A stretch of 64,000 bases of DNA from Diaporthe sp. PMI_573. Lineage: Eukaryota > Ascomycota > Sordariomycetes > Diaporthales > Diaporthaceae. The position numbers were made by a program, and so were the translations under genes. The stretch is taken from assembly GCA_021399435.1 (NCBI GenBank), contig JAJTUP010000078.1, positions 186,001-250,000 of the forward strand, written 5' to 3'. How positions within the stretch are numbered: position 1 is the stretch's first letter; each line of letters opens with the position of its first letter. Positions 43,813 to 55,311 of this stretch are shown one piece after another. Under the pieces are notes generated by a model. That model did no database searches. It was given only the letters and a program-made list of their open reading frames with translations, and was not told the origin of the DNA.

Positions 43813-45595
43813 ATGGCAAACACCTCCCTTGATAGCCAGACCTTTTTCTCCCTACCGTCCGCCGCAGGTGGAAAGCCCACGAGCTACAGTCGCTTACCCC
43901 GGAATGGCGGACTCCCTATTGCCCCGCTTGGGAGTACAGATATTCCACAGCGAGATACTCATGGCAACCGACGCAGATTTTCACGACTTCCTAGGGTTGA
44001 TGTAGTCCTGATCTCTAGCGACAGCGCGTCTGATTACGGGGATCTCGACGATGGTCAATCCGATACTTCTTTCCCGCCAGTTGACGAGCTTCTCCCACTT
44101 GCTAAATCTGGTACTGTTACCGACGCTGGTCTGTAGCCGAACTCTCATCTCTGGGCAAACTATTTTGCTGACGCGTCTGAGCAGGCGAGCGTTTCAATCC
44201 TGCCTCTGGCAGTGACGGTGGTGCAAAGGAGCCATCGGCCACCGGCATAGCCAACCCGGACACCCAGAAGCCCGAGCCGCCGATGCGAGTTGCAGTTCAA
44301 GATGGCTACAAAGACCCATCGCTCGCCCACCTACATTCGCTAGAACCAGCCTCCTCGCCCGCGCCTCTACAAAGTGATCCATCTCCAAAGAATGGCGCGG
44401 AGAATTCATCCGGAACCAGCCCGGCTCTCCGGAATAGCGACACCGTTGACTCCAGGTGCATATTTACACCACGGCCTTCCCCCAGCGAGGATGTGGACAA
44501 CCTTCATTGGTCTGGGCTGCAGCGCGACGCTGGGCCCCTCGAAACATCGCACGGGGAGAACTGTCAGCCGCGGGAGAACTTGGCGTCCCTTGAGCCGGCC
44601 GACCAGGTCGACGAGTTGTCATCAACGGGACCCAGACTCGACTTCAAGCCATCGACCTGAATTATGTGAAGGCACATGGCATTCTGTTCATCAGTAGTAA
44701 CACGGATGAGAAAGACAAAGCGCTTTCCAAGAACCGCGATGAGCTCGTGAGCGAATACGAAATGGCCAAGGGTCAATTTCTAGCACACTTGGATAACCAC
44801 ATTGCGCGAACGACCCGGGGTTGGATGGAGCCTGGCGCTTTGATTGCCATTTCAAATTGCAATGCACAATTGGAGTACGGAAAAACTGAGGAAAACGCAC
44901 ACGGCAATGCCAACGTCTTGATGACGGCTATCCTACCTGAGTCAGACAGAGACACGTTCATGGAGAACTCAACCGAGGGCAAGCCGACGCCATCCGAGGT
45001 CTTCAACGAGGCATCTGAGTTTGCCGAGGAGTGTTATGCGATCATCTCTCGCCGTTACGGCGACCCCAATGTCTTACCTTATCTCAATGTCCGGCTGTCT
45101 TTCATCAAGTTCATCGCTGGCAATGAGGCTGCTATGGCGTACATTCAGTACATGTTCCCCTGGACGCTGGTAGCGTTGATGCTTAACTCTTTGTCGATTA
45201 ACGTTCAGAATCATGTACGCATCGAGTCTGAGGAATTTCCCCGGCCAAGCGACAGACCGCTTCCGGAGGATTGGTCTCTCCGAGGCCTCCTCTGGACTGA
45301 CAAGCTATACCCATCTGACTGGTATACCAGTGAAAATTGTCACGTTGACGATGATGAGAAGACCTTTGAACTTGCTTCCATGACGGAGCAGAGGACGGAC
45401 CGGGTCCTTTGGCTAGGCTACCAAATCGCCGCGCATGGCAAGTGGCTAACCTATGACAAGCAGAGCAAGCAATTCGGTGTTACTGCTGAGTTTGACAAAG
45501 AGTACCCGGTGTACGATACAAGCGAGGATGCCACCCTGTCTGGAAAAGAAGACTCTGTGTCAGGCTCTTCAACCACGAGCAGTACAGCATCCTAA
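43813..45595 (+). CDS. Est1-type DNA/RNA-binding domain protein, probable frameshift
   Basis: ATG 43813 opens a disordered region (Ser, Pro, Asp-rich) interrupted by a good intron (44111-44184, branch TGCTGAC). The second exon runs to a TGA at 44658-44660. The conserved part is in another frame: LNYVKAHGILF, WMEPGALIAISNCNAQLEYG, YGDPNVLPYLNV, PWTLVALMLN, LPEDWSLRGLLWTDKLYPSDWY and VLWLGYQIAAHGKWLTYD, the order typical of fungal Est1/SMG-like domains. That frame runs to 45595. The two frames can be joined only by a 29-nt gap with GT...AG ends, too short for an intron, so a frameshift between 44600 and 44640 is more likely. Est1-type domains bind telomeric or decaying RNA. This copy may be broken. 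Confidence 0.65.
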
Positions 45596-45889
45596 AAGCA
45601 ATGAGAGGGGGAGATTTGTTTATTAGCGGGCGCGGATTAAAGATGACCTGGTAGATACACGCGCTTCAGCCTTGCCTTGTGCCGGGGTAGAGCGTGACAT
45701 CTGCTGCGTGAATTGTTCCCCATCACCTGCCTCGTTGGTATCCATGTGCAAGCTCACCATGCCGCTGAGTACACTTTTTATCGGCCCCTGTCACAACAAG
45801 GAATTCACATAAGCGGATAGAAAACAAGATTCTTCATTTATGATACATACAGTACTTCTCAATCAAGTCACCAACTTTGCCTGTTTCAC

Positions 45890-46382
45890 ATGAACATGAA
45901 CGTTGTCCTCCACATCAAGAAGAAGTGGCAGAAGCCAGTAGAGAATACGAGGGAAAAGGAGGAAACTGGTGATGATTGGGAGGAGGACATAGAATTAGCC
46001 TCGCTTAATGCGAAGGCGAGAAACAAGGCGACGATGCCAGCAAAGGTCCCGGATGATATTCCCTATACCCGCCAGGCCTTATTTGACCTCCTTAAGTTTA
46101 TGGAGTAGTCGACCGATCGTGAGGTTTACGAGACCGCGTGGCGACGGCTCCAAGAAGTTCTCGGATCAGAAAGCAATCCTCAATTACCTCAAGACCTACT
46201 ATGTTGGTGAGAGGGAGAAGATCGTTGCCAAATGGGCGGCCCACCAGACCTGCAAGACCCTCAACTTCGGCTTACGTACAACTTCATCTACGGAGCGGAT
46301 GCACCGTAAATTGAAGGTTTATCTCGGCCACATAATTGCGGGCACCATCGATAAGCGGTATCCGCTAATGATAAGAATGTAG
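45890..46382 (+). pseudogene. Relic of a MULE (Mutator-like) transposase
   Basis: One frame reads MPAKVPDDIPYTRQALFDLL, a TAG, then STDREVYETAWRRLQEVL. The next frame carries REKIVAKWAAHQTCKTLNFG, then TTSSTERMHRKLKVYL. The W...FG..TTS..E..H..LK.YL pattern is the C-terminal part of fungal MULE transposases. Two frames and an internal stop show decay. Confidence 0.6.
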
Positions 46383-48263
46383 GAGTGTAGTTCTCGCCCT
46401 CAATGAACTCTCTCTGTCTCGATTTGACCTCTTCACTCTTGACAAAGGCGCATCGCTGGTACGCTCGGCGTTGCGTGTAAAGTGTATGATTGTTGTCTTG
46501 TCACCTTTAATTGTCGCTCCACCCAGTCTTTCCCGGTGCACTTGATGGGATGACCGCAGCTTACACGTGAGCCGTCTGGATGTGGCTCCAGTCAGGGCTT
46601 CCATGACTGCAGTACCGACAACCTCAAGCTCGGTACTTCAGGGTGCAAAGAGATGCCACTCCAGTGTCAATGTAGCATCAGAAGCAGTAAATGTTGGGCT
46701 GCCAGCATTAAGGTCCCAGTCACATTGTATGACTAGGACAGCCAGATTTGCGAGTTTGAGTGCACAGATGGCGGAGAAAACGTCGTACAATTTCTTTCTG
46801 CGGACACACTGAGCATACTTAAGTGTTCGTAGTTCGAGGTCGGCTACCACGTGACGCGTTTGTTAACGACGTTGGGCTAGGCAGATTCCAACCAAACCAT
46901 CGGCTCTAGGCCCTATGGACAGTTACATGACATGCCATCTGGGGTGTTGCAGAGACTGCCTGTATTGACCAAAGTGTTGAGATGCTACCTTGCCAGAGAA
47001 GTGGGACAGATATGCGCGTTGACTTTTGAGTTATGCAGTGTGGCAGGAACATGAAGGTCGAGGCAGTGAGGAGTTGCTGGAGGGGTTATCATCCAGATGG
47101 GATATTTTGAGCGTAAGTGCCAGACGGCACTGGGCATGTCTTGCGCGATCATGTCGAGATGCACACGGCACAAAGGGCACGAAATCTCCAGCAAGCGCTT
47201 GAGATCGGCACGCTTGAGCATGGTGGCGACTTCAAAAGAGGCTAAGATCAGCTGTGTCCCTGGGAGTTAGAGGTTGCCAGGCTGACGTAACTTACGCCCA
47301 GTATTCAGGTCGATCCAGACAACAGCAGTGCGTGACTGCTAACATGGGATGATCTTCCGCGGCAGATGGCATTGTGGTAGGGTCCTCTAACTGTCTTGGG
47401 ACTCTTGCAGCCCCGATCCTTTTGAGAGTCAGAGAGGACGTAAGAAATAGTCAATACAGTGTTGATAAGAGGACGCACGTAGCCTTAACCACGTCATTGA
47501 TGCACTCGCTAGGGCTCGGAATCACCCTAAACGGCTACTGACTAAACCAGGGATAGTTTCCGCTAGCCAGCCCAGAGAATGACGGCATGCGAGCGGGGAC
47601 AGCAATCTAACTTCCCTCTCCCGTCATGCAAGATGACCTACAACAGACACGGCACTCGTAGCCGTTGTGACCTGTGGCTTTTCACGAATCCGTGGTCCGC
47701 AGCCAATGCCGCTCCTTGTCGTCACTGGGGTCATTTCCCGCGACGTTGACGACATTAAATGGTCTACGCAATAGTGTACTAAGATCGACAATTGCGTTAG
47801 TATTGAGGTTAATCTTGCATTAATTAGACGGACGGCTTGGAAAATACCTTGTGGCGATCATTCCAATACGCGTCGGGTCCATTGCATTGATCAAGGTTGA
47901 TTTAAATTAATCAGAACCGAATCTGGGATACTCTCTCACTCTTTGATGAACAATGACTCACACTAGGCTGTCGACAATGGACAGCAGGTGAACACTGAAC
48001 AGCTAGGTTGAGTTGTTCGAAGGAGGATCCCGTTTTGCCAACTTGAACGTCTTCTCGGTTAGCCTTGCAGCTTCTTATCGCCGCAACCCTGCCCAGATGG
48101 GCTGGAGAGCCTTCCTACTGGTTGGGGAGCATACCCGGCGGGTTGTGCGTGCTGTATGCAAGTTACCACTCACGCAGCACAAATGTGCTCGGGCAAGCAA
48201 GGAAATTGGTACTCATTTAAACAAGAGATGCTTCCTCCTTCAGAGGCCAGTGCAATGTGACAC
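46383..48263. other. No gene seen
   Basis: Long stretch with short frames only. A minus frame at 46985-47221 starts at an ATG and contains CPLCRVH, but nothing else supports it. Confidence 0.45.
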
Positions 48264-49102
48264 TTAGACAGAAGAAGCATGACCCAAGCTCATGCCCACT
48301 TCAACCGCGACCTGAATCCGCTGTTTGCTTAGATCCAGCAAGTCCTGATCAAACTCGACCCGTGCCTTTTGGAATGCCACGATGATAGATGAACCCCCGT
48401 ACTGGAAATACCCCAGCTCTTCACCTTTCTTAATCTCCTCACCGCGCTTCTGGAACCGGTCATGAATCCTGTTTGTCGTCAGCCCCTGTCATGGCGTCCT
48501 TTCGTACGTCCAACAGGTATTGGCCTAACTCACTGAACAGACCCGACGTTAGTTGCCCCGATGGCCACGAACAACACGTCGCCGAAATCTTCTGTCTCTA
48601 TGACGACGCACTCCCTTCTGTTCCGTGTCAATATGTCCACCTTGCTCTGCAAAGCAACGGCATCGACTTGATAGTAATCACCAGGTACACTTCTGAAGAG
48701 CTTGACCTTGCCCGAAACAGGGGAGTGGTACCGATGGTAGTCCTGTGGTGATAGACGAAAGCTCGCAACTGCCCCGCCGTCGAATCGCGAGCCGATTTGG
48801 GTATCCATGACGAGGTTGGCAATGCTGAAGCAATTGCCCTTGATCCATAGACTCTTCGTCTCCGCGACTGATTCGTAGGTGACGACCCGCGAATCAGCGA
48901 CGACAACTGCGATAGAAGCGTCCTCTGGCTGGTGGAATGGCCGAGAGCCCGGCCTATGTGCGCGGGTGAAGAAGTCCTCGAATGTTTTGTACTCGTCAAT
49001 ATCCGAAGGTTCAAATTCGTTCATATTAATGTTGTAGGTCTCCACAAACTGCCGGATCTCCTTTTTTGATGCCGGAGTCCCTTCTTGCTTTCCTGGTGCC
49101 AT
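48264..49102 (-). CDS. Phosphatidylserine decarboxylase-like protein
   Basis: Exons 49102-48534 and 48468-48264 join over a 65-nt intron (GTGAGT...GCTGAC...ACAG) to give 257 aa. FEDFFTRAHRPGSRPF, FSIANLVMD, FRLSPQDYHRYHSPVSG, DVLFVAIGATNVGSVQ and LGYFQYGGSSIIVAF are the ordered motifs of the family. The Gly-Ser-Ser in the last block is where the proenzyme cuts itself to form the pyruvoyl cofactor. The enzyme turns phosphatidylserine into phosphatidylethanolamine. Just upstream of the ATG the DNA encodes QVLDMLTQAHSDFH and then a TGA, so the original N-terminus may have been longer and is now cut off. The core is complete. Confidence 0.8.
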
Positions 49103-50108
49103 GCTCAGTGAAAATCCGAATGGGCCTGGGTCAACATATCCAGAACTTGCCCTTGTTCATAGTTTTATTGTAGATGTAAAGGCGCATCGCGTGCGTCGTG
49201 TCAACCCATTCCGTAAGGGGATTAAATAACAACAGCAACTTCAGCTTCTTCAAAAGCGGCTGCATTTCATGTTCAATTTGTCCATTCTACATCGTCCAGG
49301 CCTTGTCAGAACAGCGGTCTCGCACGTGTTAGAGAAGGGGAGACATGCCTTGCGATTGAACGACAACCATCCCCAATGAGCATTCTGCAGAGGCGGATGA
49401 GGTCAGCGCCATATCCAGTCCATAGGCATCCATTTGCTGAAGGTTCGGTGATTGTTACCGGATGAACCCATGAGATCAGGTAGTCCGTGATCGTGTGTAA
49501 TCTGTGCATCAAACCCATCTTGGCGAAGAAATGCGGCCAGATAGTTCGTCAGATGAAGGCGGACAATGTGAGAATGTGAGACTGCGAATGGAAAAGTGTT
49601 TAATTTTATGAATCTGGATAATGTTGACGATATCAATCTGCTCTCTCCCAGCCACTCTGCCCGTGAAAAGGTGAGACATCTCGCTGCTCCACGAATGTAA
49701 ACGCTGGTGCATGTGCGTACAACAACCACTTGCGTCCTTCCTGCCAAAACGTCACAATGGAGTCATCGTCGTTACATCACGCAGCTTGGACGCCGTCGAG
49801 AAGCTGACGGGCAGCCACAAGACAGCGCTTGGAGTAAAGTACGCAAGGATGCTTTAATGTTAATTGGTGCCTGTTCACGTGCTGATCCGTTCTTAACAAA
49901 GCCAGTTCGTACCAAGTTAACATTTAGATATCCTTATGTAGGTACTGGAGGAGCTTAATGGCAAGATGTCATGTTTGATAATGGTACCAAGATTCCACTG
50001 TCGATCCTACGTCACAGCGTGCCTTAGATCGAAGCTGTCGCTACATATGTTCAGACCCGCGAACCCGATGCGCCTCCTCTTCCTTACTAGTACTACCAGA
50101 TTCTCAAC
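49103..50108. other. No gene seen; decayed 5' end of the decarboxylase gene at the left
   Basis: The left 70 bp resemble coding sequence upstream of the decarboxylase. The remainder shows no family. Confidence 0.35.
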
Positions 50109-50754
50109 ATGCATTACTCAAGAGAATTCGCTCGCGGATGCGCGAGCACATTGTCGCGGCGCCTGGCAACGCCTATAAGGGCACTTCGGATCACCAGGTA
50201 TGCCTCCCGGGTCCACGTTTCAAGACCAATCTCTACATCCTCTCTCCTTAATTCTCGAAATCTCTGCAATGAAAAGCGATTGCGGACTCCACATGAGTCA
50301 GTTGAGGCAACGGATGTAGACGGCAAGCGCTTCGCCGACTTTGATCTTGCAGGGAAGACTTTTATCGTGACCGGCGGCGCGAGGGGGCTTGGTCTCGCTC
50401 TGGCTGAGGGGCTGGTTGAAGCTGGTGGGAGAGGTACGATTGCGCTTTTCAATACAATTTCCCAGAATTCCTCCTAACATGATCCGAACAGTGTATTGTT
50501 TAGATCGGGAAGAGAGTCCCGACGAAAGATGGCTTGAGGCTCGGGATCGCGTTGTGCCCGAATGGGGAGGAACACTGTCCTACCGCCAAGTCGACGTTCG
50601 CGACACTAACAACCTCAACGAGGTCATCGAGAAAATCGCCAATGAAAATAATGGCCCACATGGCGTCATTGCAGCTGCTGGGATTCAACAAGTCACCCCC
50701 AGTCGTTGTTCAAGGTTCCGGGGGGTACCAGTTTCCCAGTTATATATCCAATAA
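50109..50754 (+). pseudogene. Truncated short-chain dehydrogenase/reductase
   Basis: ATG 50109, exon 1 to 50433, a 58-nt intron (branch CTAAC), exon 2 from 50492. The Arg/Ser-rich first 40 residues resemble a mitochondrial targeting peptide. The Rossmann start follows: FIVTGGARGLGLALAEGL (GxxxGxG cofactor site), YCLDRE, YRQVDVRD and GVIAAAGIQQVTP. The similarity ends there; the catalytic Ser, Tyr-x3-Lys and C-terminal half are absent, and the frame runs about 20 codons into unrelated DNA. Hence a 3'-truncated gene. Confidence 0.7.
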
Positions 50755-51794
50755 GGTCGGTTTCCTTGTAGACAGCCACATTGGGCCTATCTGAGATAGC
50801 CTGTAGAGAAAGCCCTCTCCCTGAGGACGCCACAATTCGAGGCGTCGCCTCCGGCTTTGAATAACAGCAGTTGCATGATTCAGATCGGCAGTACTCACAT
50901 GGCCGTTCTGTATGTGGTGTTGCCGTTGGGTCGGACCAGTCTGGGAACTCTGCTGTGTCAAATCTGTCCTCTAGTAGTAGTGGTACTGGCTTATGTATGA
51001 CAATCGCTCATCTTCTGAAAGTTGTGTGCGTCATCCCCACCCAGGCGGCTGCCACTTTGGACCCATGTGGCACGCAGACCACGCCCATGCAAGCTGGCCA
51101 GCTGACCACAATGGCGCCATTTGAGTCACAAGTGGACCACCGTTCAGGCGGCCACAAAACAGGCCGCCGCCAATCAGGCAACAAATTTGGAGCGGGCACG
51201 GATGCCCAGCACATTGCCATGCCAGGTTGGCGCTGCCACCCTAGTCAATGGCGTGGTGGCACTATACATCGCAGATAGGTGATGTACTCAACGCAAATGG
51301 AGGCTGTGGCAAAGAAGCGGAGGCGAATCACAGAAGCAGTGTTCACTCGCCCGGGCAATCAACATACCTATTAACAGTGCTTCAGTGGATTCGTGCATTG
51401 GCGTTCGGAATGCGCCAACATGCCAGACTACATATCCTTAAAGTATTTAAACAGGTACGTGTGATGAGACTTCGAGAAGAACATACCGAGAAAGTACAGC
51501 CCTCACATTTCGCCCATCTTACACCGTAATGATGTTACTTTCCCTCTCATCTCGTCTCATCCCTTCCCAATTGAAGTTCGTTGGCTTTCACCCGGGGTAT
51601 CAAGCATGTAGGCCTAGAACCCCTTTCCGCCCAACGCCTTGTATGCATGTTTCTTTTGGATCACTGGGACTCAAAAGTCATCTGTCCGTTGATTGTGGCC
51701 GAACCAGGCTCTCAGGTCTAGTCCCAACAGTCTGCCTGTAACCTGTTCTCCATTCTCCCTTCATCCAGTTTTCCCAACGTTGTTGGAACTAAGG
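50755..51794. other. No gene seen
   Basis: A GC-rich stretch at 51030-51250 has an unusual GGCGGCC/GGTGGC-rich composition; the rest is spacer before the bZIP gene end. Confidence 0.4.
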
Positions 51795-53033
51795 CTAAGA
51801 CAATGCCGACGAAACACCGACTTCTCCTTGGGCGTTCCCGTTGCCAATGTTCTTCGCCGCGTTTGTCAGATATTGTTGGATGACCTCACAATCGCAGTTC
51901 CCATGTTTGAGCAGTTCGTTCTTTAGTATAAGCACTTCTTCCCTGAGTCCCGTGACTGTCGTCGACAGCCGGTAATGCTCCGTGCACATCGCCTTCTCAG
52001 TCGCCTCAAGATCCGCTACCGCGGCTTTCGTCTTGGCACGGCACTTTCTAGCTGCTATACGGTTGCGTTCGAGTATGGATTGCCGGTGTTTTTGGAGCTG
52101 GGATTCGTTTGACTGTTCAGACAGTGAGTGGTCGTTCGAGTCGTTGCTGTTGGTGTCTTTTTGGAGTTGATCTGGTGTTACGGTTTCCTTTGGAGACTGT
52201 GTCGACTTTTTGGCACATGGTTCATGGCCTCTAGCAGGCTCTGCCTGGGTTAAAGATTTCCTCTCCTCCTGTTCCCTGCCTTCCTTCCTCTTCGACACAC
52301 TACCAGACGACATCCTCCTCTTTCCCGGAAACTCCTCTGGTGACGGTGGGATTCGATAATCCAGTTGTATCGGTTCTATTGTGTTTGTTGGGGATGGTGG
52401 GGTGTAAATGATGCTGTTCGTCCTTGAAGAGGCCGAGTGTTCAGTGCTTCTCGGGGAAGCGGCAGTGTTCGATGTCGTTTGCGGGGTTGATGGTGAAGAT
52501 GTGCCCTGCGTGAACCACGATAGTGTTGCAGGTTCGAAGTTGTTGCTGCTGCTGCCGCCTGGGACTGTCGTGGAAGGGCAAGGCTGTCCGGAAAGGGTGC
52601 TCCCCATCGCCGTTGTTGTGGGGTCATGAGGACTTGCCATTGTAGGAGCGAATCCACTTATGCCATCGCTATTGTTGCCCATGTTTTCCGCCGTCGTAAG
52701 CTGTTCGCAATCCATGTTGAAGAGGCTCGGATCGCACAGGTCATTGCTGTTTATCCACCTTGTCATTGAAGGGCCTGGGCCAATGTGGTCGTTCGGCGAC
52801 GTGTTGGTATCATTGATGTCAACAAAACTCGGGTACGGTGGGTTGAATTGGGCATCTATTTGAGCGTCGTTACAGTGAAAACGGTTCTGTATTGGCTTGG
52901 GAGACTCTGGGTCTAAGGCAATGAGGTAGACAAATGGTCCAGTACCTGATATCGTTGGGTACTGTGTTTTAGTCTGGTCGAACTCGTCAAGTCCGAGCCT
53001 GTCGTCTCGTGGCGAGGGGCTTGTTCGAGACAT
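51795..53033 (-). CDS. bZIP transcription factor, ATF/CREB-like
   Basis: 412 aa, single exon from an ATG. The first 300 residues are Ser/Thr/Pro/Asn-rich and disordered. Near residue 318 a basic region reads ILERNRIAARKCRAKTK, with the N-x3-A-x3-C-R contact pattern of ATF/CREB-type bZIP proteins, followed by a coiled coil with heptad Leu/Val positions (LEATEKAMCTEHYRL, LREEVLILKNELLKHG). Such factors bind CRE-like sites and often control stress responses in fungi. A short tail with CDCEVIQQYL follows. The targets are unknown. Confidence 0.88.
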   Translation of the reverse strand: MSRTSPSPRDDRLGLDEFDQTKTQYPTISGTGPFVYLIALDPESPKPIQNRFHCNDAQIDAQFNPPYPSFVDINDTNTSPNDHIGPGPSMTRWINSNDLCDPSLFNMDCEQLTTAENMGNNSDGISGFAPTMASPHDPTTTAMGSTLSGQPCPSTTVPGGSSSNNFEPATLSWFTQGTSSPSTPQTTSNTAASPRSTEHSASSRTNSIIYTPPSPTNTIEPIQLDYRIPPSPEEFPGKRRMSSGSVSKRKEGREQEERKSLTQAEPARGHEPCAKKSTQSPKETVTPDQLQKDTNSNDSNDHSLSEQSNESQLQKHRQSILERNRIAARKCRAKTKAAVADLEATEKAMCTEHYRLSTTVTGLREEVLILKNELLKHGNCDCEVIQQYLTNAAKNIGNGNAQGEVGVSSALS

Positions 53034-54541
53034 CCAAGACTATATGGTGGTGAAAAATGGTCACTGTTGTTCGGTCCTGTAAAGGGACGCTAGGCTTTGA
53101 ACGCTGGTTGTCCGATTAGAGTTCTTCTGGAAGGGCTCTTGATCTTCGGGGTACAATTACCAGGAGTCTTCTCTTGTGTTGGATTCTCTTGTCTGAAATA
53201 GCCACATTACTGTGGATCTGTAGGTGCTTGAGGGGAAGCGAAAAAGGAAGCAACTTCGTACCTTTTGAATATCAACCTTAATCGGAATCGGAAATTAGGC
53301 CGGTACCTCAGGCAGACAAGTAAGATGCGTGGCACGGAAGTACAGACTTGCCGGGAGGGCAGCTACCAATAAACAAAGGCGGACTACCTCCAGCGGCGCT
53401 AATTGGTTGAAGAGACGTTGAAAGTTGAGGGGGCTGAGTCTCTTTGTCTAACGGCATCCGAACAAAAGGCAACCCTAACAGACTTAAGAGTTCAAATAGG
53501 GTTTATTAGGAATGATGGAAACCTGTATGGAATGGCATTTGGTGTTTCGGTTGACAATCTCGATCGAACAAGGGCAAAGAGAGACATCGAAAAGTTTGGT
53601 CTTTTCATTGGATTGGAAGCGCTGAGTGATGTGGACGACGGGGCAACTTTCAGGTCTCCGCCCAGAGCATACAGTGCTCCTCCTACTTATATTTACGTGT
53701 TCCTTGGTATTTGTCTCGCCCAGGTCCCCGATCTGCAGATCTTGAACGAAGTTCGCGTAGCCGTGGACCTTGTTTGGGTTACAGAACCCTGAGGGATCGG
53801 CTCACGTCATATCGACGTCAACAGTTCCCATCGATAACCTAGGCAACCTCGATGGCCAAACGAAGTTCAAACGGCGGCAACTGCCGACGCTAGCCCCCCT
53901 TTTCATGCTTTCAGGCCAGCGCCTGCTTGTCTTCCGCCATTTGTCAAGCCTAGTGCCGACTAGTATATTTGACCAGGTCATTTAAGGCTTCTCTCCATTG
54001 ATGTCATGATCATCAACGTACAGGACTAGTCTACTTGCCCATGCGGGATGCACAACTTCGTCAAACCCACCAAACTGGAAAAATGATGAAATAACTTGTA
54101 AATCGCCCCAGTATCGCGGCATAACTGGCCCGCAAAATGTCTCCATGCACAACCCCTGCACGCCATGTCGTTGCAGCCGTCCGTCTTCTCCATAGAGGTT
54201 TTGCACTTCGGACAGTCTGATGCCCAGCTTCTTCAAACGAACGCGTTTGAAGTTAGTGAAATTTCCTTCAATGAACGTGAAGCTACTTCTGAGGGCCAAA
54301 AAATCCAAGATCACTTAGATTCACCTTTCTGACCGGCCTCTCTAGCTCTCTCGCTGCCGGGTTCAAAGGAACCAGAAGAAGCCTGATGCCGAATGTCTCA
54401 GTCTCCTTTCAGCCTGCTTTCCCTTCTTGCCAGCGCTGTACGCTCTCGTATTGGGAGTGCCCAAAAGGTACTCCGGCATGTGATACCTTTGACGCGGCTC
54501 CAAGCAGCCTGAAGAGCGGAGAACATAACTCGACGTAGACT
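53034..54541. other. No gene resolved; bZIP promoter at the left
   Basis: A plus frame at 53403-53792 (GNLYGMAFGVSVDNLDRTR) opens at a TTG and has no family. A minus frame at 53982-54314 is also unassigned. Confidence 0.35.
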
Positions 54542-54976
54542 CTATAGATTTCTATTCCTCTTGTACCCTCCTAGAGCACGGGCTTCATCCGGAACTAGAT
54601 TGCGCGGAGGAGTTGCGGTTATTGGTACCTCCTCAGCAATACCACGCCATGAACGGACAAAGCGTAGCCAACATTGAGTCACCACCAACCATGGGAGAAG
54701 CGGGTGGCTTCGTGGTGGATATCGGGCGATCGGAAACCACTGCTGCTGGATCGTCAGCCCTTTAAAAATGGTCAGAGGGACTAGATGCTTGCCCGTAGCC
54801 GAGATACAATTAAGGAAGGAGGTCCACGCCCGTGAATTAAAGTCTTTTTGCAGCAGCTCGCTTCCTTCTGAATACCCGATCGTTAAAGCCTTTTCAGACT
54901 TGCCCTCCATAAGCCCGCCCTCGTCAGCGTTCCAGCGGTTGGCTGGTTTTATTGCCTTGACGATGGGCAGCTGCAT
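54542..54976 (-). pseudogene. Relic of a pogo/Fot-type DDE transposase (first catalytic half)
   Basis: The minus frame reads RWNADEGGLMEG, with the first catalytic Asp in the N-x-DE-x-G block, then WTSFLNCISATGKHLVPLTI and FKGLTIQQQWFP, all in the order of the DDE_1 superfamily. It goes out of frame soon after. The DNA-binding domains and second and third catalytic residues are missing. Confidence 0.7.
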
Positions 54977-55017
54977 GAAATCAAACCACGAGCTGACGTT
55001 TCCACATCACCAATATT

Positions 55018-55311
55018 ATGCCTGGCGCCGAAGGTGCGCCTCCCCCCAAGAAGCTAAAAATCGCTGGGCACCGGGACAAAGCCATAGAACTCTATCGTGA
55101 TTGGCATTGCAGTCAGGTCGATGACCCAAATTGGAAGACGGAGTTCCACGCAATCGCCAACCTTACACTTCAAGCGCGCCTTTCTTTGGACCGACTTTTT
55201 AAGGCACAAGAGGAAGAGACCAATTTCTTTGTCGCAAACAAGATTCCGCGTGGGATTGCGCACCAGTGGGTTGGCATGGTGGATAAGTGTAAACAAATAT
55301 TGGAAGAGTAG
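55018..55311 (+). CDS. Small hypothetical protein
   Basis: 97 aa from an ATG. A Pro/Lys start (PPPKKLKIAGH) is followed by two amphipathic helices (RDKAIELYRDWH, LQARLSLDRLFKAQEEE) and a short tail. No family is recognised. It could be a small host gene or a leftover of a mobile element. Confidence 0.35.
   Translation: MPGAEGAPPPKKLKIAGHRDKAIELYRDWHCSQVDDPNWKTEFHAIANLTLQARLSLDRLFKAQEEETNFFVANKIPRGIAHQWVGMVDKCKQILEE

Noticed and set aside
53982..54314. LVLYVDDHDING, resembling the YVDD of copia reverse transcriptase
   Set aside because: The residues before and after do not fit a reverse transcriptase, so the match is probably chance.
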